Source of the DNA: a virus
Direction: 5' to 3' (one strand)
DNA: 60,514 nucleotides
IMG/VR virus record: IMGVR_UViG_3300042890_002482
Coordinates: 1 to 60,514 of that record
Numbering within the stretch: position 1 is the first letter of the stretch; each line of letters starts with the position of its first letter. The translations under genes were made by a program, and so were the position numbers. The notes beneath the pieces were generated by a model that saw only the letters and a program-made list of their open reading frames with translations, ran no database searches and was not told the origin of the DNA. Positions 16,349-24,737 of this stretch are shown piece after piece.

Positions 16349-17872
16349 ATGGCAGCGGAGTCAATTATAATCAGGAACTACGCTAAAACGGGAATCGTTG
16401 TAGATGAACTTGCTATTGCAAATAGAACAGGAAACGTTGATTCCCCGGATACTTTTTTGCGGGATGCAGACGAAAAAGAAGCTGGTTATTTTAGACCGAT
16501 TGTCTACATTAACGGATATTTTGTAAATAAATTTCTGATGGATTTTAGCTTAGATCTCAATGGGATTTTACCCGTTGTTAGATTTAAGTTTTATACTGGA
16601 AGTTCCACATTTTTGACTGTCAGTTACCCCAAGGATGGAGACATTGCTTCTATCTACATCAGAGCTAATGTTAGTGTTTATAAACCGATTAGAATGGATT
16701 TTAATATCCTTAGCGTCGACTCTAATGTTTCTAAAACCCCCGAAGGAGATTTAATTGTATTTTCTATTTTAGGTGAGTGTAGAGTCCCTGGGTTTTACTC
16801 TGAGGTTTGTAAGGCATTTAGGAATAAAACCTCCTATGATACCCTATTCCAGGTCTCTCAGGATCTAGATCTCGGGTTTGCAACAAACGATCCAAATTTA
16901 AACGACACGATGACTTGGATCTGTCCAAATTTGTCCTATTACAACTTTATTAGAGATGTGACCATTAGCTCCTATAAAGACGACAGAAGTTTCTATGCTA
17001 CCTGGGTTGATGTCTATTATAATCTAAATTTTGTCAACATTAATAATCAGTTAGAAGCACAAGACGTAAGCCAGACTGTGAAGGTTCAAGTCGGAGCAGC
17101 TAAAGGAGCAGCCAACGATACGCTTTTCCCGGGGATTGAACTCCAGGCGACCGATCTTCCTCTCCTGATTACTAATGCTACCTACTATGCAGGATACCCC
17201 TTCTATATAAACGGATACACCTTGATCAGCGAAGCCGGAAACACAACAAATTCGATGGGGTATGTTCAGGTAGTTCAGTTCTACGACGAAAACGCCGAGT
17301 ACAACGAGACGGCAGCAACTAAGAGCGTTTCGTACTCGATCCAAGCGACCACGACCGAAGATGTCCAAGAAAATATGGTCCTCCAAAGGGGAAGAGCTTC
17401 CGAAAAGGAATATCTGAAGGAGGTTAGAAAAAAATGGATGGGAATCCTAGACTCCGGAGAGGAGGGACAGGTCCACCCGAACTACCTTCAAGCTAGAGCT
17501 CAAAACCCGCTCAATCTTTCGGATGTAACTAAATTCACCCTCCAAGTAGAGACACTTTCTTATTTTGCTGGATTCTACAGAGGGCAGTGTGTCCCTGTTG
17601 CAATCTACACAACACAGAAGGGTCCTAGAATGGATAACACCGGAATTTCTAACGACCAGAAAGCCCAGCACAGCGCAGGGATGGTTCTAGACCAGTTCCT
17701 CTCTGGGAACTATGTTTTGATGGGATATACCATCGGATGGGCACCAGAAAGAGGATTCTACCAGATTCTAAATCTATCCAAGAGAGAATGGTTTCTTAAC
17801 AGTGCGGGTAATCTTCCGAAGGCGTTTCCGATCAACGTGGTTACAAATACGGTTAATACAAATAACGGATAA
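16349..17872 (+). CDS. Baseplate central hub protein, gp27-like
   Basis: This 507-residue protein is probably the trimeric hub that connects the spike to the tail tube. The central block around residues 170-230 (LDLGFATNDPNLNDTMTWI, then LSYYNFI, then a Phe-Tyr-Ala-Thr-Trp-Val-Asp stretch ending YYNLNFVNI) has the layout of gp27/gpD-type hub proteins. In those, an early lysine- or aspartate-rich strand is followed by W-I-x-P-x-x-S-x-x-x-F and a domain with LNFV. It is longer than T4 gp27 (391 residues), with an extra C-terminal region. The OB-fold spike gene two positions downstream supports the call. Confidence 0.65.
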   Translation: MAAESIIIRNYAKTGIVVDELAIANRTGNVDSPDTFLRDADEKEAGYFRPIVYINGYFVNKFLMDFSLDLNGILPVVRFKFYTGSSTFLTVSYPKDGDIASIYIRANVSVYKPIRMDFNILSVDSNVSKTPEGDLIVFSILGECRVPGFYSEVCKAFRNKTSYDTLFQVSQDLDLGFATNDPNLNDTMTWICPNLSYYNFIRDVTISSYKDDRSFYATWVDVYYNLNFVNINNQLEAQDVSQTVKVQVGAAKGAANDTLFPGIELQATDLPLLITNATYYAGYPFYINGYTLISEAGNTTNSMGYVQVVQFYDENAEYNETAATKSVSYSIQATTTEDVQENMVLQRGRASEKEYLKEVRKKWMGILDSGEEGQVHPNYLQARAQNPLNLSDVTKFTLQVETLSYFAGFYRGQCVPVAIYTTQKGPRMDNTGISNDQKAQHSAGMVLDQFLSGNYVLMGYTIGWAPERGFYQILNLSKREWFLNSAGNLPKAFPINVVTNTVNTNNG

Positions 17873-17887
17873 ATATAACAAAAGCCC

Positions 17888-20149
17888 ATGGGAATTCAAG
17901 CAACAGATAGAAATAGATCCTTATTTCTAAAAGGATTTAATCTCTCCAGGTCCGGAGCAAACGAGGACCCAACCTACCTTGGGTTTAAATTTGTGTTCGA
18001 TTTTGGGTCTCTTCCAGTCAACCTTGAGTACGGATGGGCACCAAGTCCTCTCCTGAGGGTCCCGAACTATACAACGACCGACGGAGCAGCAAATATGCCG
18101 CAGAACATGTTTGGGCAGCCTCAGTATGATTTTACTTCAACCAACGTTGTCTATTACTCTGCATATAACTACCTTCTACAGAGAGACGGATCCTACCTAA
18201 GAGGAAATGCACTTAAGAGAGCAAATGCTCTTAGACAGTTTCAAATCCTACTCCAGGACATTAACAACAATTCCCCCTGGTTTTTCCAGTCAATAGACGG
18301 CTTAGATCAGCTGGAGAAGTTTTCAGCTTCTGGATTTCAACCTGAAGCAGGAATGGACTCCTACAACTCGGCTAGAACTGCAGGAAAAAAGCTAACAATC
18401 AACTGTCTGGAATCTCTAAACATGAGAATGACAGCATTGGCTAATCTCTACAATCAAGCAATGTTTGATGCGGACAATATGAGATGGTTAGTTCCTAGAA
18501 ACCTGAGGAAATTTACCATGTGGATCTACGTCACTGAGATTAGAAATTTCTTCAAAACGACTAGACTCACCGGATCTTCTGCAGCAGTTTCTGCACTTGA
18601 CGATCTAACCTCTCTACTTAGCTCCAATCGAAATCCAGGAGGATCTATCGCAAACACACCTCCAGGGGAAAGGCAGCCTGCAGGAGCAGGAAATGCTTTC
18701 AATTCATTTACCAGGGGGGTTTTGTCCCAATCTGGTCTGATGAACGACATTGATGCTTTTAGAAACCAACAAGACCAAAGCGGAATTAAACCTGTCTTAA
18801 TTTATGAGTGCCAGCAGTGTGAGTTTGATTTTTCTAAAGTTTCCCCTTTTGGAACCATCGACGCGGGGATAACTCCAGAAGAAGCGAAAGTTTCTTTTGA
18901 TATCCACGTCGGAAAGGTTAGAATGAAGACCCAGTTTCCTAACATCAGAACAGACGGAAATTATCTGGTTCTGGGTGACTCTTACGACCAAAATAGAAGT
19001 ACAGTTCAGATCTACAACGACAGTCTAGATTTAGAAACTATCACTAGTTTGGGAAGAGAAGCACTAACCAATATTACATCCCAAGCAATCAGTGATCTGA
19101 TCAACGAGGGTATAGCCCAATACATAACCCCCGCTCTTGGTGGAATTAGCCAGAGCATGCTCGGTAACATCTACACATTTAATCCTACCCAGTTAGCAAG
19201 ACTAACTAATCAAGGGGGACAGTTTGGATTCTTTAATGCCCAGAATTTTTTAAATGGAGCAGCACAGACCGGAGTTGACAATGTGTTTGCCGGAAATCTG
19301 CCTAACCCACAAAGTGTTGGACTGGGTGGACCACCGGATAGACTTTATCCGACGATCCAGACCGACAAGGATGCTTACCCTGGTGTTCCTGGACCAGACC
19401 TCGGCGTTCCCTCTAGAGTTTATACAATGCGGAAGAGCGACGAGTATTTGGATGTTCCTGGTTCTGATCTTGGAGTTCCTGGAAGAGTTTATCCAACCCC
19501 GACAGGAGACGAATACCCAACTTCTCCTGGATCTGATCTTGGAGTTCCCGATAGAATTTATCCAATCCCGACCGGAGACGTATATCCAACCTCTCCTGGG
19601 TCTGATCTTGGGGTACCCGATAGAATCTACCCAGCACCGGGTGGAGACGAATATGCAGATGTCCCCGGAAGAGATCTTGGAGTTCCCGACAGGGCATATC
19701 CTGGATTTAGAATCGATGAATATGCATCGGTCCCTGGTGGAGATTTAGGAGTTCCTAATAGAGCTTATCCAAGTCCTGCCGGAAATGTCTATCCTGACTC
19801 TATGTCCTCTCCTTTTTCGGAGCAGAACATAGGAAAAGTCTATTCTCCAGAGTCCCCAATCTTTGCGGGGAACGAACTTAGATCCTCTTCTAACGTCTTT
19901 GATACTCCTCCAGCTCCGGTGTACAGCGCCACCTCTCCAAACTATAGAAGAGGAGACATCGGAAGAGAATATCCACCAACCACAGGAGACTTCATTCCTA
20001 TGGCACCTGTGGATCTTGGAAACACTAAAGGAGAAGACACGTTTAATATAAGTCTGGGAACTAGAAATGGACCTATCCCCGGTGTAGTCCCCCTAGCAGG
20101 AACTGATCAAATCGGGTCGGATAGCGGTGTAATAGTACCAAATAAATAA
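17888..20149 (+). CDS. Baseplate/tube-like structural protein with C-terminal 23-residue tandem repeats
   Basis: In this 753-residue protein, the first 370 residues look like a compact structural domain. They contain LTINCLESLNMRM, VPRNLRKFTMWIYVTEIRN and a late strand-rich block, a pattern I associate with tube-initiator or baseplate proteins. The C-terminal part from about residue 494 holds six consecutive 23-residue repeats with the core DLGVPxRxYP, then more Pro/Gly-rich sequence. It lies between the hub and spike genes. The repeats are probably an extended surface element. The first domain's role in the tube/hub region is inferred from position and from general resemblance to the 13782 product. 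Confidence 0.5.
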   Translation: MGIQATDRNRSLFLKGFNLSRSGANEDPTYLGFKFVFDFGSLPVNLEYGWAPSPLLRVPNYTTTDGAANMPQNMFGQPQYDFTSTNVVYYSAYNYLLQRDGSYLRGNALKRANALRQFQILLQDINNNSPWFFQSIDGLDQLEKFSASGFQPEAGMDSYNSARTAGKKLTINCLESLNMRMTALANLYNQAMFDADNMRWLVPRNLRKFTMWIYVTEIRNFFKTTRLTGSSAAVSALDDLTSLLSSNRNPGGSIANTPPGERQPAGAGNAFNSFTRGVLSQSGLMNDIDAFRNQQDQSGIKPVLIYECQQCEFDFSKVSPFGTIDAGITPEEAKVSFDIHVGKVRMKTQFPNIRTDGNYLVLGDSYDQNRSTVQIYNDSLDLETITSLGREALTNITSQAISDLINEGIAQYITPALGGISQSMLGNIYTFNPTQLARLTNQGGQFGFFNAQNFLNGAAQTGVDNVFAGNLPNPQSVGLGGPPDRLYPTIQTDKDAYPGVPGPDLGVPSRVYTMRKSDEYLDVPGSDLGVPGRVYPTPTGDEYPTSPGSDLGVPDRIYPIPTGDVYPTSPGSDLGVPDRIYPAPGGDEYADVPGRDLGVPDRAYPGFRIDEYASVPGGDLGVPNRAYPSPAGNVYPDSMSSPFSEQNIGKVYSPESPIFAGNELRSSSNVFDTPPAPVYSATSPNYRRGDIGREYPPTTGDFIPMAPVDLGNTKGEDTFNISLGTRNGPIPGVVPLAGTDQIGSDSGVIVPNK
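19367..19780 (+). repeat. Six tandem 69-bp repeats (23 residues each)
   Basis: Six in-frame units of exactly 23 codons encode variants of (G/S/K)DEYxxxPGxDLGVPxRxYP plus three variable residues. The DLGVP core is invariant, while the flanking residues differ from unit to unit and the DNA has diverged. A degenerate half unit (GGPPDRLYP) precedes the array. Because 69 is a multiple of three, units can be gained or lost without breaking the frame. Confidence 0.9.
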
Positions 20150-20151
20150 TT

Positions 20152-20823
20152 ATGAGCAACCCTCACGTCCATCTTGGAGAAATAGTAGATATCAACGACC
20201 CTTTGAAGCAAGGAAGAGCGAGGGTTAGAATTTTTGGATTCTTTGAAGATCTAGAGATTGAAGATATTCCTTGGGCAGAACAGATTTCAGGTCTTTCCTT
20301 CTCCTCTGCAAGAGGGAATGGAAACATTAGTGTTCCTAGGGTTGGAGCAATAGTAAATGCCCAGTTTGATGGGTCCAATTACTACAAAGTCTTCTATGAA
20401 TTCGAAAAGGAGACATCCCCTGATTTATTAGCCGAGATTGCAGATTCGTACGAGGGAGCACAGTCCATCTGGTACGACACGGATGCACAGCCCGGTCCTC
20501 TTAAACTTTTTTATACTAGAAAGAAGGGTTTAGTAATCTCACTAGGAGACGCTAAAGTCCAGCTGGACACACAGGACGGAGGGCAACTAAGAGTTGTGAT
20601 CGAGATGGGAAGTGATCAGATTAGAATGGAGAACAGCAAGGTCATCATCAACTCCAATAATATAGAACTAGGAGAAAATGCAGTCGAGGCAGTCATTAAG
20701 GGAAATACCTTCCAAAACTATTTCAACTCACACACTCATATCGGAAATCTAGGTGCTCCAACCAGCACCCCAGTCGTACCCTCAACCCCGAATCATCTTT
20801 CGACGGTCAGTAAAACCCGATAA
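20152..20823 (+). CDS. Baseplate spike protein, OB-fold gpV/gp5-like
   Basis: This 223-residue protein is probably the membrane-puncturing spike at the tip of the tail. The N-terminal region (residues 5-90) has the classic spike OB-fold sequence pattern: GEIVDINDPLKQGRARVRIFG, then IPWAEQISG, then a VPRVGAIVNAQFDG strand. Residues 100-185 show short beta-repeats (KVQLDTQDGGQLR, KVIINSNNIELG), as in a needle-like beta-helix. The tail carries HTHIGNLG and Pro-rich sequence, where metal-binding HTH-type motifs are common. There is no lysozyme domain, unlike T4 gp5, so cell-wall digestion must come from elsewhere. Confidence 0.75.
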   Translation: MSNPHVHLGEIVDINDPLKQGRARVRIFGFFEDLEIEDIPWAEQISGLSFSSARGNGNISVPRVGAIVNAQFDGSNYYKVFYEFEKETSPDLLAEIADSYEGAQSIWYDTDAQPGPLKLFYTRKKGLVISLGDAKVQLDTQDGGQLRVVIEMGSDQIRMENSKVIINSNNIELGENAVEAVIKGNTFQNYFNSHTHIGNLGAPTSTPVVPSTPNHLSTVSKTR

Positions 20824-20829
20824 TCCAAT

Positions 20830-23526
20830 ATGGCAGTTCTTCCGAATAAGATACTAACAGACCAGAAGATAACAGAGTTCATAGATCAAACCAACACAAA
20901 TGCTAAAGACATAGTTGGCGATTCTAAGTTCGTTATTCCTTCCCCAGATCTCCCGGGGATCGGAATGCTGATTAAACTCTGGATTAGACAGAGCGAAAAA
21001 GCATTCTCCTCCTATTTTGTTCCTATTCTAGCCGTGAAGGATTCCCTTAGTAATTTAACAGAGATACCAGGGAAGATCCAAGACATTAGTGGATTTATCA
21101 CAAACCCCGTCCAGACCCTATTGAACGAGACGATCAACAACCAGGTTGCTTCGGACTTCTTTCTTCCCCTTAAACTCATTCTCAATGGCAAGTCCTCTGC
21201 AGATTTTGGAAGACTGAAAGATCTAGTTGATAGAGCAGACTCGGAGATAACTTCCCCTGCTGCAGACACGAGACCTAAATTCCCGTATGTGCTGGGTAAG
21301 ATAGGATCTGAGCCTGAACCTGGAGAATATACAATCAACACCCCGGACCCAGAAACGTCCACCTTACTGTCGATTAATCTGCAGGACTATAACGGTGACT
21401 CTACTGGTGCATCTTTTTCCTCTCTGATAGTAGGAGATGTAATTAGTCTAGAACAGGATGGGATCTCTCAATCTTGGATTATTAAATCTATTATAATAAA
21501 TCCCGGATATTACTCTTTTGGTGTGGTTCCTCAGAACGAAACCGCATCCCAGGAATTGTTTGCAGTAAGGGAGAAGACCGTATATTTACAAACAAACCCT
21601 AACCCTTTAACTGCAGGAGCAAAAGCACTCCTTGCTCTTCTGACCGACGGAAGTGGGAAAATAAAATTCCCGATCACAATCACATTATCTGATCTCCTTC
21701 CTGTTGTTGGACTTCCAAGTATTGGATTTCCTTTAAACCTAATCTCGCTGGAGATCGGAAACTTTGATGCTCTTCCTGAGGACAGTCCTCTTGCAAAAAA
21801 AATCAAGGACCTGGAGGACAAGAGCGGGTGGAATTTCCAGACTGATGTCCTCGACAAAATTCTAAAGGGAAAATACCCGAAGATAGATTATCCTGCAGAT
21901 CCAAATCAGCCGAAGTCCGAGAAATTAAAAGCTAGAGAGGAACTTCTTGCGATTGCAAAGCTGGTTCAGCTGATATTTACAAGTCCTGGAGATTTTTTTA
22001 AGATCATTGGAAACTACCTAAAACTTCTCCTTCTCCCCCTTCAGATTGTCGTCGGAACTATAACTGCAATCTTTAGTGCTGTTCTTGAAAATCCGCTGAG
22101 CATTTTTAGTATCATTTCTAAATTTTTAACCGATCCACTTGGAGCACTCGGAGATCTCATAGCGGAAGCAATCTTAACATCTATTCGTCCTTATCTAGAA
22201 CCGACACTTGTCTCTGCTGGAATAACCTGGGAAGATGCCACCAACGAGACGATAAACGGAAGAAAAACCGGAAAGGGGCTTGAACCCTTAATCAGTGACC
22301 TTGTGATCGGAAGATTTAAGTGTAAAGGCATAAAAGGAACAGGGAATGCTACCGTGTCCCAGACTTCCCCGACCCCAGGATCGACCGGAGCGGAGTCTTC
22401 TATAGAATTTACCAACTACAGCTATTCGATTAAGTACGACGGAACCCCTCCTGAACAGGGAGAAGTCTCGTTAAATAATTCTGACTTAAATAAAGTCAAC
22501 ATTATTAAGATAAGCTCGATTGATGCAAATGTAAATTCAACTCTTTCTAACCTTGTTGAACTTACCCCTGGATCTGAGATCTCTATCCCTAAAGATGGAG
22601 GAACCTGGGTCTATGCTGTAAACCAAAGAATATCCCCAACCGGTAATCTTTCTTACTTTGACTACCAAGTCTCTCTAGTCTATGGGCCAGGCCAAGAATC
22701 CCCTGCAGGGATAGCAGACCAGATTAAGAATGCGTCTTCTCCTGTGAATGGTACAAATAGGGCAGTACTTTCCCCTGGTGCAAACCTTGCAAATTTCCAG
22801 TTTGCTTCTTCTGATCCTCTTCTTCAGTGTTTAATCGAAAACTATCTTCCAATTAAGATTATAGCAATCTGGGAAAGTGTTAAGGGAATCCTCGGGATCA
22901 TTCTAGGATTTGCTGCTACTATTCCTTCCTTAATCGGAGCTGTGTTTGAATCTATCTTTAGCCTTCCCGAATTTAGCAATCCCCTAGCACCTCTTCTTCA
23001 GAATCTGGTAGATTCAAACGGAACCCCGTTGGATGGGATTTTCTCCACTTCCTCTTCTGCTTCTGTTCTAGATGCCTTAGACTCTCTAACCTCAACTAAT
23101 GGAATAGATCAGATCTTTAAAAGAACATCAGATAAAACATCTTTGAAAACAGTTTATCCGAATCTTGTTACTGATAATAACTTTAAAAATAATATCGGAA
23201 TAGATTCTATCAGCACAGTGGATCTGGGAAAAAGAATAAAAATTCTTCTGGCTTTGGCTAAACTTGAGTCTACCTCAGTCAATAATCAGGGGGATGTTTT
23301 AGTTAATTTTTCTGCCGCTGCTTCTACCGTTTCCAATAAAACGGTAACAGTTAAGTTCTTTGATGGGACTGAGCAAACTGTCTCCCTATCCGACTTTAAT
23401 AAGTACAGAATTTCCAAAGAGGAGGGAAACCCTTTGGATAAAATTACCGGACTTAGATATATTCAAGACATTAAAGGCCAGCTAGAAATAGCAGCAGCAC
23501 TTTTGAAAGCACAAATCGTAGTGTAA
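20830..23526 (+). CDS. Large hydrophobic virion protein, possible tape-measure or hub component
   Basis: In this 898-residue protein, two regions are strongly hydrophobic and helical: around residues 380-450 (with LKLLLLPLQIVVGTITAIF and LENPLSIFSIISKFL) and 670-720 (IIAIWESVKGILGIILGF). These could be membrane-interacting segments. A beta-rich part lies between them. It is the last gene of the central baseplate operon, directly after the spike. Hydrophobic helices in a tail protein are typical of tape-measure proteins, which eject and help channel DNA, and tape measures are often encoded near hub genes. The family is not recognised from motifs, so this is a structural inference. Confidence 0.4.
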   Translation: MAVLPNKILTDQKITEFIDQTNTNAKDIVGDSKFVIPSPDLPGIGMLIKLWIRQSEKAFSSYFVPILAVKDSLSNLTEIPGKIQDISGFITNPVQTLLNETINNQVASDFFLPLKLILNGKSSADFGRLKDLVDRADSEITSPAADTRPKFPYVLGKIGSEPEPGEYTINTPDPETSTLLSINLQDYNGDSTGASFSSLIVGDVISLEQDGISQSWIIKSIIINPGYYSFGVVPQNETASQELFAVREKTVYLQTNPNPLTAGAKALLALLTDGSGKIKFPITITLSDLLPVVGLPSIGFPLNLISLEIGNFDALPEDSPLAKKIKDLEDKSGWNFQTDVLDKILKGKYPKIDYPADPNQPKSEKLKAREELLAIAKLVQLIFTSPGDFFKIIGNYLKLLLLPLQIVVGTITAIFSAVLENPLSIFSIISKFLTDPLGALGDLIAEAILTSIRPYLEPTLVSAGITWEDATNETINGRKTGKGLEPLISDLVIGRFKCKGIKGTGNATVSQTSPTPGSTGAESSIEFTNYSYSIKYDGTPPEQGEVSLNNSDLNKVNIIKISSIDANVNSTLSNLVELTPGSEISIPKDGGTWVYAVNQRISPTGNLSYFDYQVSLVYGPGQESPAGIADQIKNASSPVNGTNRAVLSPGANLANFQFASSDPLLQCLIENYLPIKIIAIWESVKGILGIILGFAATIPSLIGAVFESIFSLPEFSNPLAPLLQNLVDSNGTPLDGIFSTSSSASVLDALDSLTSTNGIDQIFKRTSDKTSLKTVYPNLVTDNNFKNNIGIDSISTVDLGKRIKILLALAKLESTSVNNQGDVLVNFSAAASTVSNKTVTVKFFDGTEQTVSLSDFNKYRISKEEGNPLDKITGLRYIQDIKGQLEIAAALLKAQIVV

Positions 23527-23528
23527 AA

Positions 23529-23537
23529 GATATATAC
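23529..23537 (+). promoter_or_regulatory. GATATATA promoter-like element before the S1-like gene
   Basis: GATATATAC ends 30 bases before the ATG at 23568, in the 41-base gap after the hydrophobic virion gene. It implies that the S1-like/amidoligase unit has its own late-type transcription start. Confidence 0.45.
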
Positions 23538-23567
23538 AAGAATTCACCCTTTTAAACAACAAATATA

Positions 23568-24737
23568 ATGGAAAAAATCTCTTTAGGAAAAGAAGAAAAA
23601 GAAACCTTTAACTGGGACATTCCCAGTGGACTGACCGTAAACAAAAAAATTCACACACCTGGGCACACAAAAATTTATTCCCATGAGGGATATGCTTCTG
23701 TTTTGTATTCTCTATATTGTGGATCTAATCCAAGCGTTCTTGGATTCTCTAAGGATCTACAGGACGGGGAAATTTACAAATGTAGAATTACGACAGTTAG
23801 CGAAAATACTGCTCTTGGACACACCGAGACTGGCCAGACCATTTTTATTGATCTAAAGAAAGAGAGGAAAGATGCAATTAGATTAAACATCCAGGGTCTT
23901 GACTTCTCAGTTTCTAGTGAAATAGAAGCTATCGTTAGAGACATTAACGGAACTTATCACGGTTCGGTTGTTGAGTGCTATGTTCATAGTCTGAAGGCAG
24001 AATTTTTCGACCAAATTAAGAAGTGCTCTGTTGCATATCCTGCTAAAATCGAATCAGTTAACAAAGGTGGATTCCTAGTTGATATTTCTGGAGTTAAGTG
24101 CTTTATGCCTGGCTCTCTTGCAGCGGCGAATAAAATTACAGACTTTGAATCTTACCTAGGGAAAACCCTCTATGTAATGATAGACGGCTACGTTCAAGTT
24201 AAAGATATTTTCGTAGTTTCCTACAAGAAGTATTTGAATCACATCATGAATTCTAAAATCCAAGAGCTAGATCTTACCAAGAAATACAAAGGTTCTGTTA
24301 CCGGATCTTCTTCGTTTGGTTTGTTTGTTGAATGGGAAGACATCTACACCGGTCTGATTCATAAAACAGAATTCGAAAATCAAGTTGTTCAAGGGTTCAA
24401 TCCTGGTGACGAGATAGAATTCTACGTTAAAGAAGTTAAAGAGGACAATAAGTTGACCCTGACTTTTGGTGCTCCTGTTGAGAAGACCGTTAAGATCTAC
24501 GAGATCAAAGAGGCAATCGACAATGGAACTATCCAAACTATGGCTGGGATTATTAAGTACAAGAGAAAAAATGGATGCTTAGTTGAAGTTCCCGAAACTG
24601 GAATGATGGCTATGATCCCTCAAGAAAAAGTAACCGAAGATCTTAAAAATGCTAAACCTGGAGACAGGATTGCAATTTTGATCTACGAAGTAGACCCAGT
24701 AATGGGAAAAATATTTGCAAAACCTGTAAATGTCTAA
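23568..24737 (+). CDS. Ribosomal protein S1-like RNA-binding protein
   Basis: This 389-residue protein has at least three OB-fold S1 domains. Domain one spans about residues 156-222 (AKIESVNKGGFLVDISG, then FMPGSL), domain two 238-301 (KYKGSVTGSSSFGLFVEW, then TGLIHKTEF, then PGDEIEFYVKEV), and domain three 324-386 (AGIIKYKRKNGCLVEVP, then MAMIPQE). A fourth, degenerate one may lie at 66-98. Host S1 has six domains and helps the 30S subunit bind mRNA leaders. A shorter viral version could compete for ribosomes or favour phage messages. It is followed by an amidoligase-like gene overlapping by eight bases (ATGTCTAA). Its leader is A-rich. Confidence 0.75.
   Translation: MEKISLGKEEKETFNWDIPSGLTVNKKIHTPGHTKIYSHEGYASVLYSLYCGSNPSVLGFSKDLQDGEIYKCRITTVSENTALGHTETGQTIFIDLKKERKDAIRLNIQGLDFSVSSEIEAIVRDINGTYHGSVVECYVHSLKAEFFDQIKKCSVAYPAKIESVNKGGFLVDISGVKCFMPGSLAAANKITDFESYLGKTLYVMIDGYVQVKDIFVVSYKKYLNHIMNSKIQELDLTKKYKGSVTGSSSFGLFVEWEDIYTGLIHKTEFENQVVQGFNPGDEIEFYVKEVKEDNKLTLTFGAPVEKTVKIYEIKEAIDNGTIQTMAGIIKYKRKNGCLVEVPETGMMAMIPQEKVTEDLKNAKPGDRIAILIYEVDPVMGKIFAKPVNV

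Noticed and set aside
19254-19748. 164-residue plus-strand ORF in another frame across the repeat array, and a 94-residue minus-strand ORF over it
   Set aside because: Both exist because the tandem 69-base repeats keep alternative frames open. They have no leader, lie wholly inside a stronger gene, and have odd composition.
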